A DNA stretch of 64,000 nt from Rouxiella chamberiensis. Its GTDB lineage: Bacteria; Pseudomonadota; Gammaproteobacteria; Enterobacterales; Enterobacteriaceae. The notes under the pieces are model-generated. The model was not told the DNA's origin. It made no database searches and saw only the letters and a list, made by a program, of their open reading frames with translations. The stretch covers positions 806,001-870,000 of the forward strand of contig NZ_CP114058.1 in NCBI RefSeq assembly GCF_026967475.1, given 5' to 3'. Shown here one piece after another: positions 1 through 8,818 of this stretch (position 1 is the stretch's first letter; every line of letters starts with the position of its first letter). A program made the position numbers and the translations under genes.

Positions 1-1
1 G

Positions 2-280
2 TGGTTATTAACCCATAAACCCAAGTCGGGATTATATAATGTGGGCACCGGTGAATCGACGACCTTTCTGACCATTGCCCAGACCGCTTTTGAACTCTCT
101 CGTAAAAGCCAGAAAATTAATTTCGCCCCTACTCCCGATATTTTCAAAAACAGCACTCAAGATTTTACCCAGGCCGATATCACCAAAATACGTGCGGCGG
201 GTTATACCCATAACTTCACCACCTTGCGCGAAGGAATGGCCAAATATCTCCATTATCTACGCCAAAGAGTGCAGGGCTAA
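2..280 (+). CDS. HldD-like ADP-heptose epimerase, C-terminal fragment (cut by window edge)
   Basis: The frame is open from base 2 to a TAA at 278-280 and gives about 92 residues. They match the C-terminal part of extended-SDR sugar-nucleotide epimerases of the ADP-L-glycero-D-manno-heptose 6-epimerase type: a GLYNVGTGES stretch, then a FTQADITKIRAAGY block that corresponds to the FTQADLT..RAAGY signature of HldD. HldD makes the heptose donor for lipopolysaccharide inner core. The catalytic N-terminal half is outside the window. The middle part departs noticeably from E. coli HldD, and the neighbours are not the rfaF/rfaC genes that usually follow it, so this may be a paralogue rather than the housekeeping copy. 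Confidence 0.62.
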   Translation, partial: WLLTHKPKSGLYNVGTGESTTFLTIAQTAFELSRKSQKINFAPTPDIFKNSTQDFTQADITKIRAAGYTHNFTTLREGMAKYLHYLRQRVQG

Positions 281-350
281 CCCCCGTCTGCGGCGTTTCG
301 CGCAGCAGACCCTGCGCGCGTTAAAACCTGCAAAAACGTTTTCCTCGGCG

Positions 351-385
351 AATACCTTATGTATATGATGGAAAGATAAGGTATT
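351..385. repeat. Perfect 10-bp inverted repeat upstream of the YbaK-like gene
   Basis: AATACCTTAT at 351-360 is repeated as its exact reverse complement ATAAGGTATT at 376-385, with a 15-nt spacer. It ends 25 bp before the start of the YbaK-like gene and about 70 bp after the HldD-like stop. It could be an operator dyad or a weak terminator hairpin; the stem is AT-rich and has only a short T run after it. Confidence 0.5.
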
Positions 386-410
386 TATCAAATCTATCTG
401 AGGAGAATGT

Positions 411-871
411 ATGAGCGTTGAACGCGTCCAGCAATTTCTGGCCGAGCATGCGCCTGAAACGACCGTGACGGTACTTGAGAAAAGTACCGCAACCGTCGCC
501 GAAGCCGCAGAAGCCTTTGAGGTCGAAAGCGGGCAGATTGCCAAAACGCTGTCGTTTCGAGTGAATGATGATGTGGTTTTGCTGGTCATGGCCGGGACCG
601 CAAGGATCGACAACAAGAAATACAAGCAGCTGGTTTCGGCGTTAAAGCGCGCATGTTGCCTTTCGAAGAGGTCGAAGCCTTGACCGGGTATCCGCCGGGC
701 GGCGTGTGTCCCTTCGCGCCTGCCGAAACCGTTAAAATCTTCTGTGACCACAGCCTGACCCGTTACGAAGAGGTGCTTCCCGCCGGAGGCAGCGTGAATT
801 CCGGCGTCAGAATCGCGCCCGACAAACTCGCGACCATTACCGGTGCTCGGTGGATTGATGTCACCTGCTGA
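411..871 (+). pseudogene. YbaK/EbsC-family aminoacyl-tRNA deacylase, frameshifted
   Basis: Residues 1-75 read from the ATG at 411 (MSVERVQQFL...IDNKKYKQ) and the C-terminal half reads from about 641 in another frame (GFGVKARMLPFEEVEALTG...). Both are typical of the YbaK/EbsC (Cys-tRNA(Pro)/proline-editing-like) family, including the PPGGVCPF motif. These proteins hydrolyse misacylated tRNAs in the cytoplasm. The frame breaks between the KYKQ codons and the FGVKARM codons, about 628-650. Adding one base gives 462 nt, or 153 residues, close to the family length of 155-160. As written, the first frame ends at 683. An AGGAG ribosome site precedes the start. This may be a true pseudogene or a sequencing error; the exact lesion is less clear than in the other broken genes here. 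Confidence 0.75.
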
Positions 872-885
872 TATTTTTGCGCCTA

Positions 886-1911
886 TCAGGACGCTGGCGA
901 CATATTAAACGGCGTAACGACACTCACGCTGGAAAATACCACAGGGAGATCAGGATTAACGGCGGGAATAAAGGCGTGATATTCAAGAATGCTTTTGAAT
1001 ATATTTCGCGCATCCTGCCGTAAATCGTGCTGGATTATTAAATCCAGTTTTCCCTGCTCAAGTAAAATACGGTTATCGCTATCTAAATCGTGACCAATAA
1101 ACATTTTCACCGGTCGATCCATATCGCTGAAAGCTCTTAAAATAGCGTTGTTGGCACCGCCGACACTGTAAACGGCGTTTAATGCCGAATTATTTTTTAA
1201 CGCATTTTTAACAACGTTATAGGTCATGGCATCAATGCCATAGCCGCCATAAAGACGCACGGTTTCAAGCCGGGGCGCCATATGACTCAACGTTTCACAA
1301 AATCCGACCACGCGTTCCTCTTCACCGTGAAAATTTTCCGCGCCGATGACGGCCGCAATCGACACGTTTTCGTCTTTCAGCCAGCGCGCCATCATGTAGG
1401 CCGCCGTGCTGCCCGCCGAGCGATTTTCAATGCCGATATAGCGAAAACGTTCGCTTTGATACTGGTCGCTGACGAGCGTAATGACCGGGACACGCTGTTG
1501 ATGAAGAAGGTCGATAACCTGCTTTAATTCGGGGCTATCCAACGCCTTGAGCACAATGCCGTAACTGTCGCTGGCGCAGCGCAACAGCAGTTTTTTTATC
1601 TCTTTGACGTCGATTTCCTCGAAAATATGCAGCCGCAGGGCAATCCTGAACGGCGCGAAATTGCCCATCTCGGCGAGCAGGGCGTCGGTAACCATCTGAC
1701 TAAATCGGGCAGGGGTGTGCATGATGACATCCACCGTAATCGTTCGGCCGCTGGCAAGGGCATTGCGTTGCTGCGTTTCCAAATCTTTTATCGCCTGTTC
1801 GATACGGCGCTGTGTCTGCGCATGAACCGCGCCACGACTGTGCAGCGCTCTGTCTACCGTCGCCTTGCTGACCCCTGCCTGCTGGGCGATCTGCTTGATG
1901 GAGAATTTCAT
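886..1911 (-). CDS. LacI-family transcriptional regulator
   Basis: A 341-residue protein. The N-terminal LacI helix-turn-helix (residues 4-25, IKQIAQQAGVSKATVDRAL) and hinge are followed by a periplasmic-binding-protein-like sensor domain from about residue 58 to 330 that would bind a sugar or related ligand. Ligand unknown. The gene is divergent from gcd, with 193 bp between the start codons, so control of gcd or of itself is plausible but not shown. The upstream gap contains GTTGTCT-type repeats but I see no convincing LacI-type palindrome. It is convergent with the YbaK-like gene. Confidence 0.85.
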   Translation of the reverse strand: MKFSIKQIAQQAGVSKATVDRALHSRGAVHAQTQRRIEQAIKDLETQQRNALASGRTITVDVIMHTPARFSQMVTDALLAEMGNFAPFRIALRLHIFEEIDVKEIKKLLLRCASDSYGIVLKALDSPELKQVIDLLHQQRVPVITLVSDQYQSERFRYIGIENRSAGSTAAYMMARWLKDENVSIAAVIGAENFHGEEERVVGFCETLSHMAPRLETVRLYGGYGIDAMTYNVVKNALKNNSALNAVYSVGGANNAILRAFSDMDRPVKMFIGHDLDSDNRILLEQGKLDLIIQHDLRQDARNIFKSILEYHAFIPAVNPDLPVVFSSVSVVTPFNMSPAS

Positions 1912-2104
1912 TTGAGGTTTTTTTGAGGTTGTCTGTTTCTATTGTTGTCTAAATGTATCTGCTATTGTGCCGAATTGTTAACTGTTATTTTCTGTTTTCC
2001 TCAATTTTTCTCATAAACGAATGAGGGAAGAGCGCAAATGAGCGTTATTTCCGCAAGGCTATTTCGTTTAATGGCGAAAAATGCGCTAAGGATATTTTTC
2101 AATA

Positions 2105-4495
2105 ATGAAAAGAAGTACAAGTATTGTGGTTAATATAATCGGGGTAGTCTTAATCTTGCTGGGGTTAATATTAGCGGGAGGAGGACTTTATTTAATAACA
2201 TTGGGCGGTTCCTGGTTTTATCTTATTGCCGGTTTGGCAATGGCAGGCTGCGGCGCAGGATTAATCAAGAAGCGTGCCTGGGCATTGCCGCTGGCATGGG
2301 GCTTGCTAATCTTCAGTTTGCTGTGGGCCTTTTATGAAGTGGGCACCGATTTCTGGCAATTAGTGCCGCGCACCGTGGCCTTTTTGGTCGTTGCGCTTGT
2401 CGTGACGCTGTGCGCACCGCTGCTGCGAAAAGCCGCGGGTGGAAAAGCGCTGGGCTGCAAGCCTTCTGCGGCGCTTTCGGTCGTGCTGGTGGCCGCCATC
2501 GTTGCGATTTTCGCCAATATGTTCCGTCCGCATGCTGAGGTCGAGGCGACCGATACCCACGCGGCACCGGTTATCGAAAAATCGGCAGGCGAGGACAGCG
2601 GCAGTGATTGGCCCGCCTGGGGGCGTAATGCCATGGGGCAACGTTTCGCGCAGTTCAGCCAGATCAATACTTCCAACGTGAAGGGATTGAAAGTTGCGTG
2701 GACCTATCGCACCGGCGATCTCGCGACCAACGGCGCGGAATATCAGGTGACGCCGTTGAAAATCGACGACACGATGTATCTCTGTACGCCAATCAACAAG
2801 GTTATCGCGCTCGACCCGACCACCGGTAAAGAGAAGTGGAAATACGATCCCAACGTTAAACAGACACCGGCCAATAAAAACTGGAAGCGCTGTCGCGGCG
2901 TGAGTTATGCGAATCTGGACACGCTTCCTGTCGAGCAGAATACCGCTGCGGTTGACACGGCCGCGGCTTCCTGCCGCAAACGCATCATCAGCACCACCAT
3001 CGATGCCCGTCTGTTTGCGCTGGATGCCGAGACCGGCAAAGTCTGTAGCGATTTTGGCGACAACGGCTATGTCGATTTGCTCAAGGGCCTGGGTCCAACG
3101 GCTCCGGACTCCTACTATCTGACTTCGGCACCGCTGGTGGCCGATGGCGTCATCATGGTCGGCGGCAAACTCAATGACAACCTGACTACCGGTGAAGCGT
3201 CCGGCGTGGTGCGCGGTTTTGATGTCCGTACAGGCAAACTGCTGTGGGCATGGGATCCTTCACGTGGCCCACGCGACAGCTCGCCGCTGCCGGACGGTGA
3301 AACCTATGCCATCGAGTCGCCAAACTTCTGGGGAACGGCGGCCTATGACAGCAAACTCGGTCTGGCCTATTTCCCTACCGGCAACCAGACGCCTGACTTC
3401 TGGACCGGCAACCGCCATGCGTATTCCGATGAATACAATGATTCCGTTGTCGCTATCGAATTGAAAACCGGTAAAGAGCGGTGGCATTTCCGTACCGCCA
3501 ATCAGGATCAGTTCGACTATGACGTCTCTTCCCAGCCTATCCTCTACGATTTGCCGGGCAAAGACGGAACCATCACGCCGGTGCTTATTCAGTTGACCAA
3601 ACGCGGGCAGATTTTCGTGCTGGATCGCCGCACGGGTCAACCTGTGTTCCCGGTCGAAAATCGCAAGGTCTCCACCGATGCGATGCCGGGCATGAAGGTT
3701 TCTCCGACACAGCCGTATTCTTCACTTTCCGTGGGAACCACGGCGTTGAAAGAGTCGGATATGTGGGGCGCATCGATTTTCGATCAGCTTTACTGCCGCA
3801 TCCAGTTCAAGGAAATGCGCTGGGAAGGCGAATTCACGCCGCTTTCAGACAAGAAACGCACCCTGATTTATCCGGGGTATTACGGTGGCTTTAACTGGGG
3901 CGGCGGCGCAATCGATGCCTCTACCGGCACGCTTATCGTCAACGATATTCGTATGGCGCAGTGGGGCCGCTTCATCAAACGTGAAGAAGCGGTGCGTGTA
4001 GGACTGAAGCCGAGCACCGAAGGCGAATACTCGACCCAGAACGGCACGCCGTGGGGCGTTGAGCGCTCGATGTTTGTCTCGCCGATGGGCGTCCCTTGCT
4101 TCAAGCCTCCGTTTGGATCACTGACCGCCATTGACCTGACGACCGGGAAAACCCGCTGGCAGGTGCCGATGGGCAGCATTCAGGATGCACCGGTAGCCGG
4201 CATTGTCCCGGGCATGCGCATTCCTCTCGGCATGCCGACAATGGGCGGTCCGCTGGTCACCAAGGGCAATCTGACCTTCTTCCACGGCACGCTGGACTAC
4301 TATGTCCGCGCATTGGACAACACCACTGGTGAAGAGCTGTGGCGTGGTCGCCTGCCGGTCGGCGGGCAGGGCGCACCGATGTCGTACCTCGACAAAGATG
4401 GCAAGCAGTACATCGTTGTCGTTGCAGGCGGCGCAACGCGCACCGGCACCAATGACAATCGCGGCGACTATGTCATCGCCTACGCACTGCCGTAA
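2105..4495 (+). CDS. gcd: PQQ-dependent membrane glucose dehydrogenase
   Basis: A 796-residue protein, the same length as E. coli Gcd. It oxidises glucose to gluconolactone on the periplasmic face and passes electrons to ubiquinone. Residues about 8-135 form five hydrophobic membrane segments. From about residue 160 the PQQ beta-propeller begins (GSDWPAWGRN, LKVAWTYRTG), with repeated W-motif blades such as TGKEKW, TGKLLWAWD and TGKERWHFRT. The DQFDYDV segment near residue 468 aligns with the catalytic-Asp region of E. coli Gcd, and the TKRGQIFVLDRRTG segment near residue 500 carries the PQQ-contacting lysine. No pqq biosynthesis genes are in the window, so cofactor supply must come from elsewhere. 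A strong terminator follows at once. Confidence 0.95.
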   Translation: MKRSTSIVVNIIGVVLILLGLILAGGGLYLITLGGSWFYLIAGLAMAGCGAGLIKKRAWALPLAWGLLIFSLLWAFYEVGTDFWQLVPRTVAFLVVALVVTLCAPLLRKAAGGKALGCKPSAALSVVLVAAIVAIFANMFRPHAEVEATDTHAAPVIEKSAGEDSGSDWPAWGRNAMGQRFAQFSQINTSNVKGLKVAWTYRTGDLATNGAEYQVTPLKIDDTMYLCTPINKVIALDPTTGKEKWKYDPNVKQTPANKNWKRCRGVSYANLDTLPVEQNTAAVDTAAASCRKRIISTTIDARLFALDAETGKVCSDFGDNGYVDLLKGLGPTAPDSYYLTSAPLVADGVIMVGGKLNDNLTTGEASGVVRGFDVRTGKLLWAWDPSRGPRDSSPLPDGETYAIESPNFWGTAAYDSKLGLAYFPTGNQTPDFWTGNRHAYSDEYNDSVVAIELKTGKERWHFRTANQDQFDYDVSSQPILYDLPGKDGTITPVLIQLTKRGQIFVLDRRTGQPVFPVENRKVSTDAMPGMKVSPTQPYSSLSVGTTALKESDMWGASIFDQLYCRIQFKEMRWEGEFTPLSDKKRTLIYPGYYGGFNWGGGAIDASTGTLIVNDIRMAQWGRFIKREEAVRVGLKPSTEGEYSTQNGTPWGVERSMFVSPMGVPCFKPPFGSLTAIDLTTGKTRWQVPMGSIQDAPVAGIVPGMRIPLGMPTMGGPLVTKGNLTFFHGTLDYYVRALDNTTGEELWRGRLPVGGQGAPMSYLDKDGKQYIVVVAGGATRTGTNDNRGDYVIAYALP

Positions 4496-4516
4496 ACTTA
4501 GGGGTTAACCCACACC

Positions 4517-4543
4517 AAAACCCCGCGTTTGCGGGGTTTTTTT
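4517..4543 (+). terminator. Rho-independent terminator after gcd
   Basis: The CCCCGC (4521-4526) and GCGGGG (4531-4536) stem with a GTTT loop is flanked by AAAA and followed by seven T residues. It lies 22 bp after the gcd stop and runs up to the stop codon of the convergent DUF4385 gene. Confidence 0.9.
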
Positions 4544-4992
4544 CAACCATAGGCTTTCTGGTGCGCTTTTTTGCGTTTCAGATAATCATCATCGGCGCGC
4601 AGGCGGTCCCAGTATTCTTTGAAGATAGCGGCGGAGGCGGCTTTCTCTTCATTGATATTGCGCGGGTGCAGGCTGCGGTCTTCGGCGTATTTTCGTCCGC
4701 CGGGATAATTGGCATAGCGACGTGCACGGGTATAGCCCATCTGAATGAACTTTCTTGCCATATCCATGCCGACAAAATCGTCTTTTTTGCGGTACTCTTC
4801 AAAAAGCGCCATGATAGCCTTGGCCGACACCTCCGCGATGGCGGGCGTTTTGAAACGCCAATGCGGCAAAATTTCGGACTTGTAGGGCTCTACCATCAGC
4901 ACCCCCTGTTCCCCGCGTCCCACCTGATACAACTCTGGATGCTTGCGAAAATCGATGGTGTCGAAATCCTGCTCGTAATCAAATTCCTTCAT
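4543..4992 (-). CDS. DUF4385-family protein
   Basis: A 149-residue soluble protein with no signal peptide or membrane segment. The N-terminal block (IDFRKHPELYQVGRGEQGVL, then VEPYKSEILPHWRFKTP) and the GYTRARRYANYPGGRKY block identify the DUF4385 family found in many Proteobacteria. Function is unknown. The C-terminal third is rich in Lys, Arg, Asp and Glu. A GAGGGAGC ribosome site lies 4 bases before the ATG. The gene is convergent with gcd and shares its terminator region. Confidence 0.85.
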   Translation of the reverse strand: MKEFDYEQDFDTIDFRKHPELYQVGRGEQGVLMVEPYKSEILPHWRFKTPAIAEVSAKAIMALFEEYRKKDDFVGMDMARKFIQMGYTRARRYANYPGGRKYAEDRSLHPRNINEEKAASAAIFKEYWDRLRADDDYLKRKKAHQKAYG

Positions 4993-5085
4993 AGTGCTCC
5001 CTCTCTCATGCTTTCCCTCGGCCTGTACACCTTATGCATTCAGTGTAGTTGAGTGAGCGTGAGGCGTTTGCCATCAGGAAAAGCC

Positions 5086-5968
5086 TTAGGTCCGCGTTGA
5101 CCACCAGCACAGTAGCGAACCGGCGCTGACCATGGCGGCCCCTTGCCAGAAAAACAGCGTTAGAGACGAATCAAGAATGAAGGCGGCAAGCATGGCCGAG
5201 ATGACCGGAATAAAATAGGACGCCGTGGCAAGCAAGGTCACATTGCCGTGCAGAATGCCGACGTTCCAGGCGGCATAGCCAAAGCCCATCGCGGCGGCGG
5301 CCAGCGCAAGGTAGAGAATAACGTGCAGGTCAACATGAAAGGCAGGCTGTGGACCGGCAAGATATTTAATCCAGAGCGTTAGGGCCGTCAGCATAAAGAA
5401 CCAGCGTAATGCCGTTGCTGCCCCGCGCCATTTTTTTAGTGATGACACAGTAAACCGACCAGATGATCGCCCCGCCGAAAGCAAGCCCGTAACTGAGCGG
5501 GTTGGAGAGCAGATTGTTGCCTATCTGCGTCAATGAAAAGCCCTGACTGCCGCCCAGCACCCGGCTGATTCCGGCGAGGGCAAGAATGATGCCCGGCACA
5601 ATCAGCCAGCGGGCTTTCTGCCGATAAACCAGCACGGTAAGGACAATGGTCATGCTCGGCCAGAGATAATTGACCATGCCCACCTCTATGGCCTGCGAAC
5701 GGGTCGTGGCAAATCCGAGCGAAAGAGACAGGCAGAGTTCGTAGCAGACAAACAGCAGGCTTGCGCACAGCAGATAGGCTTTTGGGAAGGTTTTTATCTT
5801 TGGAAAACCGACGGTGAACAACAACAGCAGTGAACTTAGGGAGTAGATTGCCGCCGCGCCGCCAACCGGCCCCAATCCTTCGCTCACGACTCTTATCAGG
5901 CCGACAATGGCGCTCCACAAAACAATCGCCACAAGACCAATCAGTGTGGCTTTCCTAGACGTCATCAT
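5086..5968 (-). CDS. yddG: YddG-type aromatic amino acid exporter (EamA/DMT), frameshifted
   Basis: The N-terminal part (start 5968, MMTSRKATLIGLVAIVLWS) and the C-terminal part (ending 5086) together form a ten-helix EamA transporter like E. coli YddG, which exports Phe, Tyr and Trp from the cytoplasm. The frame breaks at the two C residues at 5401-5402 (plus strand). Removing one base restores GITLFFMLTALTLWIKY and gives 882 nt, or 293 residues, exactly the E. coli length. Conserved blocks are VGLIRVVSEGLGPVGGAAAIYS near residue 18 and MVNYLWP in mid-protein. As written, the first frame terminates at 5366. Probably a sequencing error, though a real pseudogene is possible. Confidence 0.82.
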
Positions 5969-6144
5969 TCCCTTGCCTCGCCGTAAACGCTGGTTCGCTG
6001 TCTCCGATGAAACAACGAAATGTGTAAGAATCTGAGGGTGTTGCGAGAGTGTATTCCTGAAAGGCAGGGATTAAAAGCAGGATGTCACCGTGCGTTAATG
6101 GATGACAACCGGAAATGACGGTAGCGGGCGCGTTATCGGCAGAG

Positions 6145-6621
6145 CTACTTTCGTGCGGTGCCTGACTGGGCTTTTATTGCCTCGGCCAGTTCCGCGATAT
6201 AGCGGTCGGCGAGCAGTTCAACGGCGTCGCTGCGTGTGGTATTGGCAAGCTGGGCGAGTTGATCGATTTTTCTCAAAACAGAGGTTCTAAGGGAAAGGGA
6301 AACGGCTTTCTTTCTGACTTTGCTCAGGGAAACGCCTTTCTCGGCGGGCGAGATGGGCGAGACGCTGGCGTTGAGCGCTTCGGTCATCCAGCGCAGCGCC
6401 TTTTTATCCAGTTGACCATTCTCCACCAGTTGATAGGTATGCGCCGCCTTGCTGTATTTTATTTCGGCGCTATAACTGTCTCGAAGTTCTTTCAAGGCGC
6501 GCGTCAACGTCGGCTCGGAGCAGGCAAGCTGCGAGATGATCTTTTCCGAAGAAACCGGCTGTCCGGAAGACAGCAAAAGCGCCAGGCGAAATATTCGGGC
6601 TTGTCTTGTACTGATTTGCAT
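6145..6621 (-). CDS. terW: TerW, DNA-binding regulator of the ter genes
   Basis: A 158-residue protein closely like plasmid and O157 TerW. Residues 1-75 form a winged-helix type module (STRQARIFRLALLLSSGQPV...CSEPTLTRALKELRDSY). Residues about 105-150 (KAVSLSLRTSVLRKIDQLA...RSDAVELLADRY) look like a ribbon-helix-helix DNA-binding or dimerisation module, so the protein appears to join two DNA-binding folds. TerW is reported to bind upstream of terZABCDE. Here it is the last gene of the minus-strand arm, 160 bp after the CitE-like gene, so it may have its own promoter. Confidence 0.88.
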   Translation of the reverse strand: MQISTRQARIFRLALLLSSGQPVSSEKIISQLACSEPTLTRALKELRDSYSAEIKYSKAAHTYQLVENGQLDKKALRWMTEALNASVSPISPAEKGVSLSKVRKKAVSLSLRTSVLRKIDQLAQLANTTRSDAVELLADRYIAELAEAIKAQSGTARK

Positions 6622-6781
6622 AGTTAATCATGGCCCGAAAAAAGGTGAATGGCGCTTTTGCACGGAAACAGAGGTTGGAAAAGATAAAGCTCACCGCTTT
6701 CATGATGATTTCTGCATTTGAGACTTAACTTTTCCAATAACGCGCAAAATTCTAACAAAGTTAACTTCAACCTTATCTAAA

Positions 6782-7741
6782 TCAACTTTGACCTGTCAGC
6801 GTGACAAGCCGGACGCCATCTTGCCCACCGTCAGGCGAAATTCCGTAAATCTGTGCCTGTTCAAGAATTCTCAATGCCCAGCGACGATGGGTCGCGGGTT
6901 CGCACATCGCGCCCTGCGATTTAAACACCGCCTGACGTGAATTGAGAATGCGCAGGGCATCTTCATGGTCTGCCGACGAGACGCGGAGTGCCTGCTCGAT
7001 TTTGGCTATCTGACTGGGGTGGATGGCCGTTTTGCCGACCAGCCCATGCGCCATGTCCAGCGCCAGTTCCTTCTCCAGCACACCCTGCTCGTCGATGTGT
7101 TCACACACGGGGGATGTCAGCGCAAAATCACGGGATCCAAATACCGCCACCAGCATCTTGATAACGTAACCCATGGGGCTGTCATACAGCGTCAGATTAC
7201 GCGGGCGTCTTAGCGAAATAACGTTCATCAGGTCATTGCCGCCGATGCGCAGCGCCACGACGCGCTCATGGCAGGGATGCTCCGCCAGTGCCACGGCCAG
7301 CTCGCGCATTTTCGCGACGTCGAACACCTCTTCGGTTTCGAGCGTCGGCATGATGCCAAGATGGGTATTTTCGAGGATAGCCCACCATTCCGGCAGCGAG
7401 GCGAGCGTAAACTTGGGCAGTACGAGGCCGTCAATCGACGCCAGATCTTCGCGCTCGACCAGTTTTTTGCACATCGCCAGATGACGGGGGCGGATAAAAA
7501 CCAGCGGTCGTTCGTTGCCGGTTTCCAGCAGTCTCGCGGCAGAAAGATTTTGCAGCACTCTTCGCAGATGGGTCAGGGCGATGGGTACCTCGGCATCGGC
7601 AATGGCGTCTTCGAGATCGATAACGATAGAGCGCAGGCCTTCGATGCGGTTTTTCAGCACGATGTCGGCGATGTCATGACGCGTGGCCGGCATATAGAGG
7701 GTAGCGCCCAGCCGGTATGGCGAAAGTCTCTTTGTCATCAA
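6782..7741 (-). CDS. HpcH/HpaI aldolase / CitE-like lyase of the ter cluster
   Basis: A 319-residue TIM-barrel protein of the citrate-lyase-beta/HpcH family. The acidic metal-binding signature IVIDLEDA lies near residue 40, a FIRPRH substrate-binding segment near residue 83 and a GKTAIHPSQI segment near residue 238. Family members cleave or form C-C bonds of CoA thioesters or keto acids; the substrate of the ter-linked version is not known. It overlaps the preceding StiP gene by four bases (ATGA), which implies translational coupling. CitE-like genes are a standard member of ter-associated biosynthetic cassettes. Confidence 0.88.
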   Translation of the reverse strand: MMTKRLSPYRLGATLYMPATRHDIADIVLKNRIEGLRSIVIDLEDAIADAEVPIALTHLRRVLQNLSAARLLETGNERPLVFIRPRHLAMCKKLVEREDLASIDGLVLPKFTLASLPEWWAILENTHLGIMPTLETEEVFDVAKMRELAVALAEHPCHERVVALRIGGNDLMNVISLRRPRNLTLYDSPMGYVIKMLVAVFGSRDFALTSPVCEHIDEQGVLEKELALDMAHGLVGKTAIHPSQIAKIEQALRVSSADHEDALRILNSRQAVFKSQGAMCEPATHRRWALRILEQAQIYGISPDGGQDGVRLVTLTGQS

Positions 7742-8817
7742 TGCACCTTTTTAATAATGGTGACGGCGCGATATTGCCCCAGCCTATCGCCGACTTCGGC
7801 AATGGCGATGCCCTTTTCCTGCGCCAGATAAACCAGCAGCGCCACATCGGGGTCCTGTCTTGATCGCACCAGAATATGTTCCGGCACACGGCGCAAAACG
7901 GCGCGGGTCGCTTCGGCAATGCCCGGTTTGATTCGATTAATGCTGGAAACGTCGTAATGTTCGGCCAGAGACGTGATGACCTTTTCGCTCAGCGCCTTGA
8001 GAGAGGCGTGCTGCGCAGGCTGCCATGCACTGGCTTCGATGGCGTCGAGGTCAAGTTGTTGACGGCATTCTCCGACCGTATCGACCAGCAGGCGGCTGCA
8101 TTCGAATTCACGCAGATGATCGCACTGCACACAGCCGTGCAAGCCGTCGGCGGACCAGATCGAGCGCGAAATCAGCCCGGATACCGGTGCGCCCATGATG
8201 CCGAAGGGGATAAGCCAGTCGTCGTCACTGGCGGCAAGCCAGGAACATCCGCAGGGGTCGGCAAGCACTACCAGCCGTGGCTGGGCGGGATAACCCGCAC
8301 GTCCGGCGAGCGAGCGCTGCAGCTGGCCGGTGATGGCGCCTTTTCCGGTCCAGCCATCGACAAACACGATGCCCGCCGTGCCGTGGCGCGCTTCAATCCA
8401 TGCCAGTGCCGTTTCGTCGATGCCGCGATCGCGAATAATACTGATGCCGTAATGTGAAGAGGCCACGCCCATTTCGCGCAGCGTTTGCTGGAGCATGACC
8501 CCGAGCGGCACGCCAGCGCGCACCAGACTCACCAGCACGATAGGCGTGTCGCCAAACCGCGCCGCCAGCGCTTTCGCGAGCATGACGCCTTCTCGTGCCA
8601 GACGGGTTGCGCCACTTTCGAGCGCGCGGGCAAAAAGATCAAGATGCCACGCCGTCGGTTCCGGCTCCTGACTCAGCATCTCGGAATAATGTCGCGCGCC
8701 GGATTGAATCAACTGCTCTTTCACCGCCACGGGCGTCATCTCGAGTTCGACGGGTTGCAGCAGGAAATGCACGTCATCTGGCAGATAGGAACCGGAAAAA
8801 GGCACAAACGCGGTCAT
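7738..8817 (-). CDS. StiP-family protein (PRTase-like with C-terminal PELOTA domain)
   Basis: I place the start at the ATG at 8817 (MTAFVPFSGSYLPDDVHFLL), giving 359 residues; an upstream in-frame start would overlap the HAD gene by about 65 bp and add non-conserved sequence. The N-terminal two-thirds is the StiP domain, annotated in databases as a cysteine protease or PRTase-like domain (LVRAGVPLGV, FVDGWTGKGAIT). Residues about 300-359 (PEHILVRSRQDPDVALLVYLAQ...) fit a PELOTA-type RNA-binding fold. Comparative-genomic work groups StiP with ATP-grasp, PRTase and HAD proteins in ter loci and predicts synthesis of a nucleoside-like metabolite. The catalytic activity is unproven. Confidence 0.85.
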   Translation of the reverse strand: MTAFVPFSGSYLPDDVHFLLQPVELEMTPVAVKEQLIQSGARHYSEMLSQEPEPTAWHLDLFARALESGATRLAREGVMLAKALAARFGDTPIVLVSLVRAGVPLGVMLQQTLREMGVASSHYGISIIRDRGIDETALAWIEARHGTAGIVFVDGWTGKGAITGQLQRSLAGRAGYPAQPRLVVLADPCGCSWLAASDDDWLIPFGIMGAPVSGLISRSIWSADGLHGCVQCDHLREFECSRLLVDTVGECRQQLDLDAIEASAWQPAQHASLKALSEKVITSLAEHYDVSSINRIKPGIAEATRAVLRRVPEHILVRSRQDPDVALLVYLAQEKGIAIAEVGDRLGQYRAVTIIKKVH

Positions 8818-8818
8818 A

